A stretch of DNA of 57,548 nucleotides from Flavobacteriaceae bacterium (GTDB lineage Bacteria > Bacteroidota > Bacteroidia > UKL13-3), in the NCBI GenBank assembly GCA_009693575.1, contig SHWZ01000010.1, positions 1 through 57,548 on the forward strand, written 5' to 3'. The position numbers and the translations under genes are program-made. Within the stretch, counting starts at the first letter, position 1, and each line of letters opens with the position of its first letter. This document shows, in pieces, positions 56,949 through 57,548 of this stretch. The notes under the pieces are model-generated. The model was not told the origin of the DNA, did not search any database, and saw only the letters and a list, made by a program, of their open reading frames with translations.

Positions 56949-57548
56949 TTACTTACCTGTATATTTCACTGTTAACGTAGCAGTACCAAGGGTTTTGTTT
57001 GCTATCTCCTTTATCACCTGAGCTTTGGTAGCCTGAAGTTTTAAGTTGCACCTTGCACTCAATGCATACAGCGTAAACTTGTAGTTATTGGTTACAGTAG
57101 TAGCTGGGCAAGGAGTACCATATTGTACTCCATTATTGTCGTTGGTGCCAATCAGGGTGCTGTCGTCAGGAATTGGATAGCTGAGGTTGATTCCTTTATC
57201 TATCTTGTTAGTGGTACTAAGTAAATTGAAAAGTACCCAGTGGCAAAACTTGCTATTAGTGGGCACATAGTCAAAGTCAATATTGTCCATCAGCAGGGCA
57301 TAATACTTCGTGCCCGCAGGTGCATTGCTCCAGCTAAGTGGCGGAAATACCTTGAATGAAGTGTCACAAGTGAAAGCTCGTGGCATGAAGCCACCCTGAA
57401 CCATGGCAGAGCTAGCGAGTGTGAACACATTGGTGCCATTACCATTACCATTGCCATTACCATTGCCATTGGGGTCTGGGGTTTTCTTTTTGCAAGCAGC
57501 AATGTCAAGCAGCAATACTGCGGCTATGACTGATAAGAGGAAGATACG
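56949..57548 (-). CDS. PEBP-family (YbhB/YbcL-like) lipoprotein, 5' end beyond window
   Basis: The frame has no stop before the right edge, so the start lies outside; the visible part begins RIFLLSVIAAVLLLDIAAC, a lipoprotein signal with its Cys followed by KKK. A (Asn-Gly)6 linker follows, then a phosphatidylethanolamine-binding-type domain: PPLSWSNAPAGTKYYALLM, FDYVPTNSKFCHWVLFNLL and NNYKFTLYALSARCNL. The usual His-Arg pair of the ligand pocket late in the domain reads Asn-Asn-Tyr here. Bacterial members have no settled function. A terminator follows the stop. Confidence 0.9.
   Translation of the reverse strand, partial: RIFLLSVIAAVLLLDIAACKKKTPDPNGNGNGNGNGNGTNVFTLASSAMVQGGFMPRAFTCDTSFKVFPPLSWSNAPAGTKYYALLMDNIDFDYVPTNSKFCHWVLFNLLSTTNKIDKGINLSYPIPDDSTLIGTNDNNGVQYGTPCPATTVTNNYKFTLYALSARCNLKLQATKAQVIKEIANKTLGTATLTVKYTGK
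57435..57470. repeat. Hexanucleotide microsatellite coding (Asn-Gly)6
   Basis: Six units of gccatt/accatt on the plus strand encode the flexible linker between lipid anchor and PEBP domain. Copy number could vary by slippage without breaking the frame. Confidence 0.8.

Noticed and set aside
1-57548. tRNA, rRNA, CRISPR, IS elements, attachment sites or an origin
   Set aside because: I looked for tRNA-like cloverleaf ends, transposase motifs, short spaced direct repeats and integrase genes and found none I could support.

Overview
The window is a chromosomal segment of a Bacteroidota bacterium. The lineage call rests on gene content: type IX secretion (T9SS) cargo with both type A and type B C-terminal sorting domains, PKD/Ig-rich secreted giants, GEVED domains, a PorV/PorQ-like barrel, the Bacteroidota-type GlmU relative, type B L31, and many TAnnTTTG -7 promoter boxes close to start codons. 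Genus cannot be read from the sequence. No tRNA, rRNA, CRISPR array, insertion sequence, prophage or classical defence cluster was seen.

Layout. (1) Bases 1-18156, minus strand: one uninterrupted reading frame of at least 6,052 codons that runs off the left edge. It encodes a secreted giant protein with a signal peptide, an N-terminal lectin-like domain, twelve tandem ~1.36 kb units (two BNR_assoc_N-like modules plus one GEVED module each), two Ig/PKD-like domains and the start of a beta-rich tail. It is the most striking object in the window. (2) 18702-27872: a ComA-like phosphosulfolactate synthase (minus), then a plus-strand run of an M1 metallopeptidase with a barrel-like tail, Rel/SpoT, a secreted hypothetical, and an MsbA-type ABC exporter carrying both an in-frame stop and a deleted P-loop. 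(3) 27922-34902: GlmU-like enzyme, L31 type B, PorV/PorQ-like protein, TPR protein, PpiD-like foldase. (4) 35000-48338, almost all minus: a small outer-membrane-type protein, undecaprenyl-phosphate sugar transferase, lipoprotein, GNAT/Mom-like protein, a small secreted protein, a beta-helix lipoprotein, a 1,641-residue PKD protein with T9SS type B signal, and two overlapping glycosyltransferases. (5) 48469-57548: sugar MFS transporter, a frameshifted T9SS type A cargo gene, a secreted hypothetical, O-methyltransferase, phosphoribosyltransferase, NuoH, LolC/E-like permease, SAM methyltransferase, RbfA and a PEBP lipoprotein cut by the right edge.

How it fits together. Much of the window concerns the cell envelope: T9SS cargo, polysaccharide synthesis (sugar transferase, glycosyltransferases, UDP-GlcNAc supply by the GlmU relative), outer-membrane proteins and envelope foldase/lipoprotein export. 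Housekeeping genes (rel, rpmE2, nuoH, rbfA) are interspersed. Small palindromic repeats of at least three families are scattered through intergenic DNA; one has entered a glycosyltransferase in frame and another overlaps the 5' end of a secreted-protein gene. Two genes (ABC exporter, type A cargo) look recently broken.
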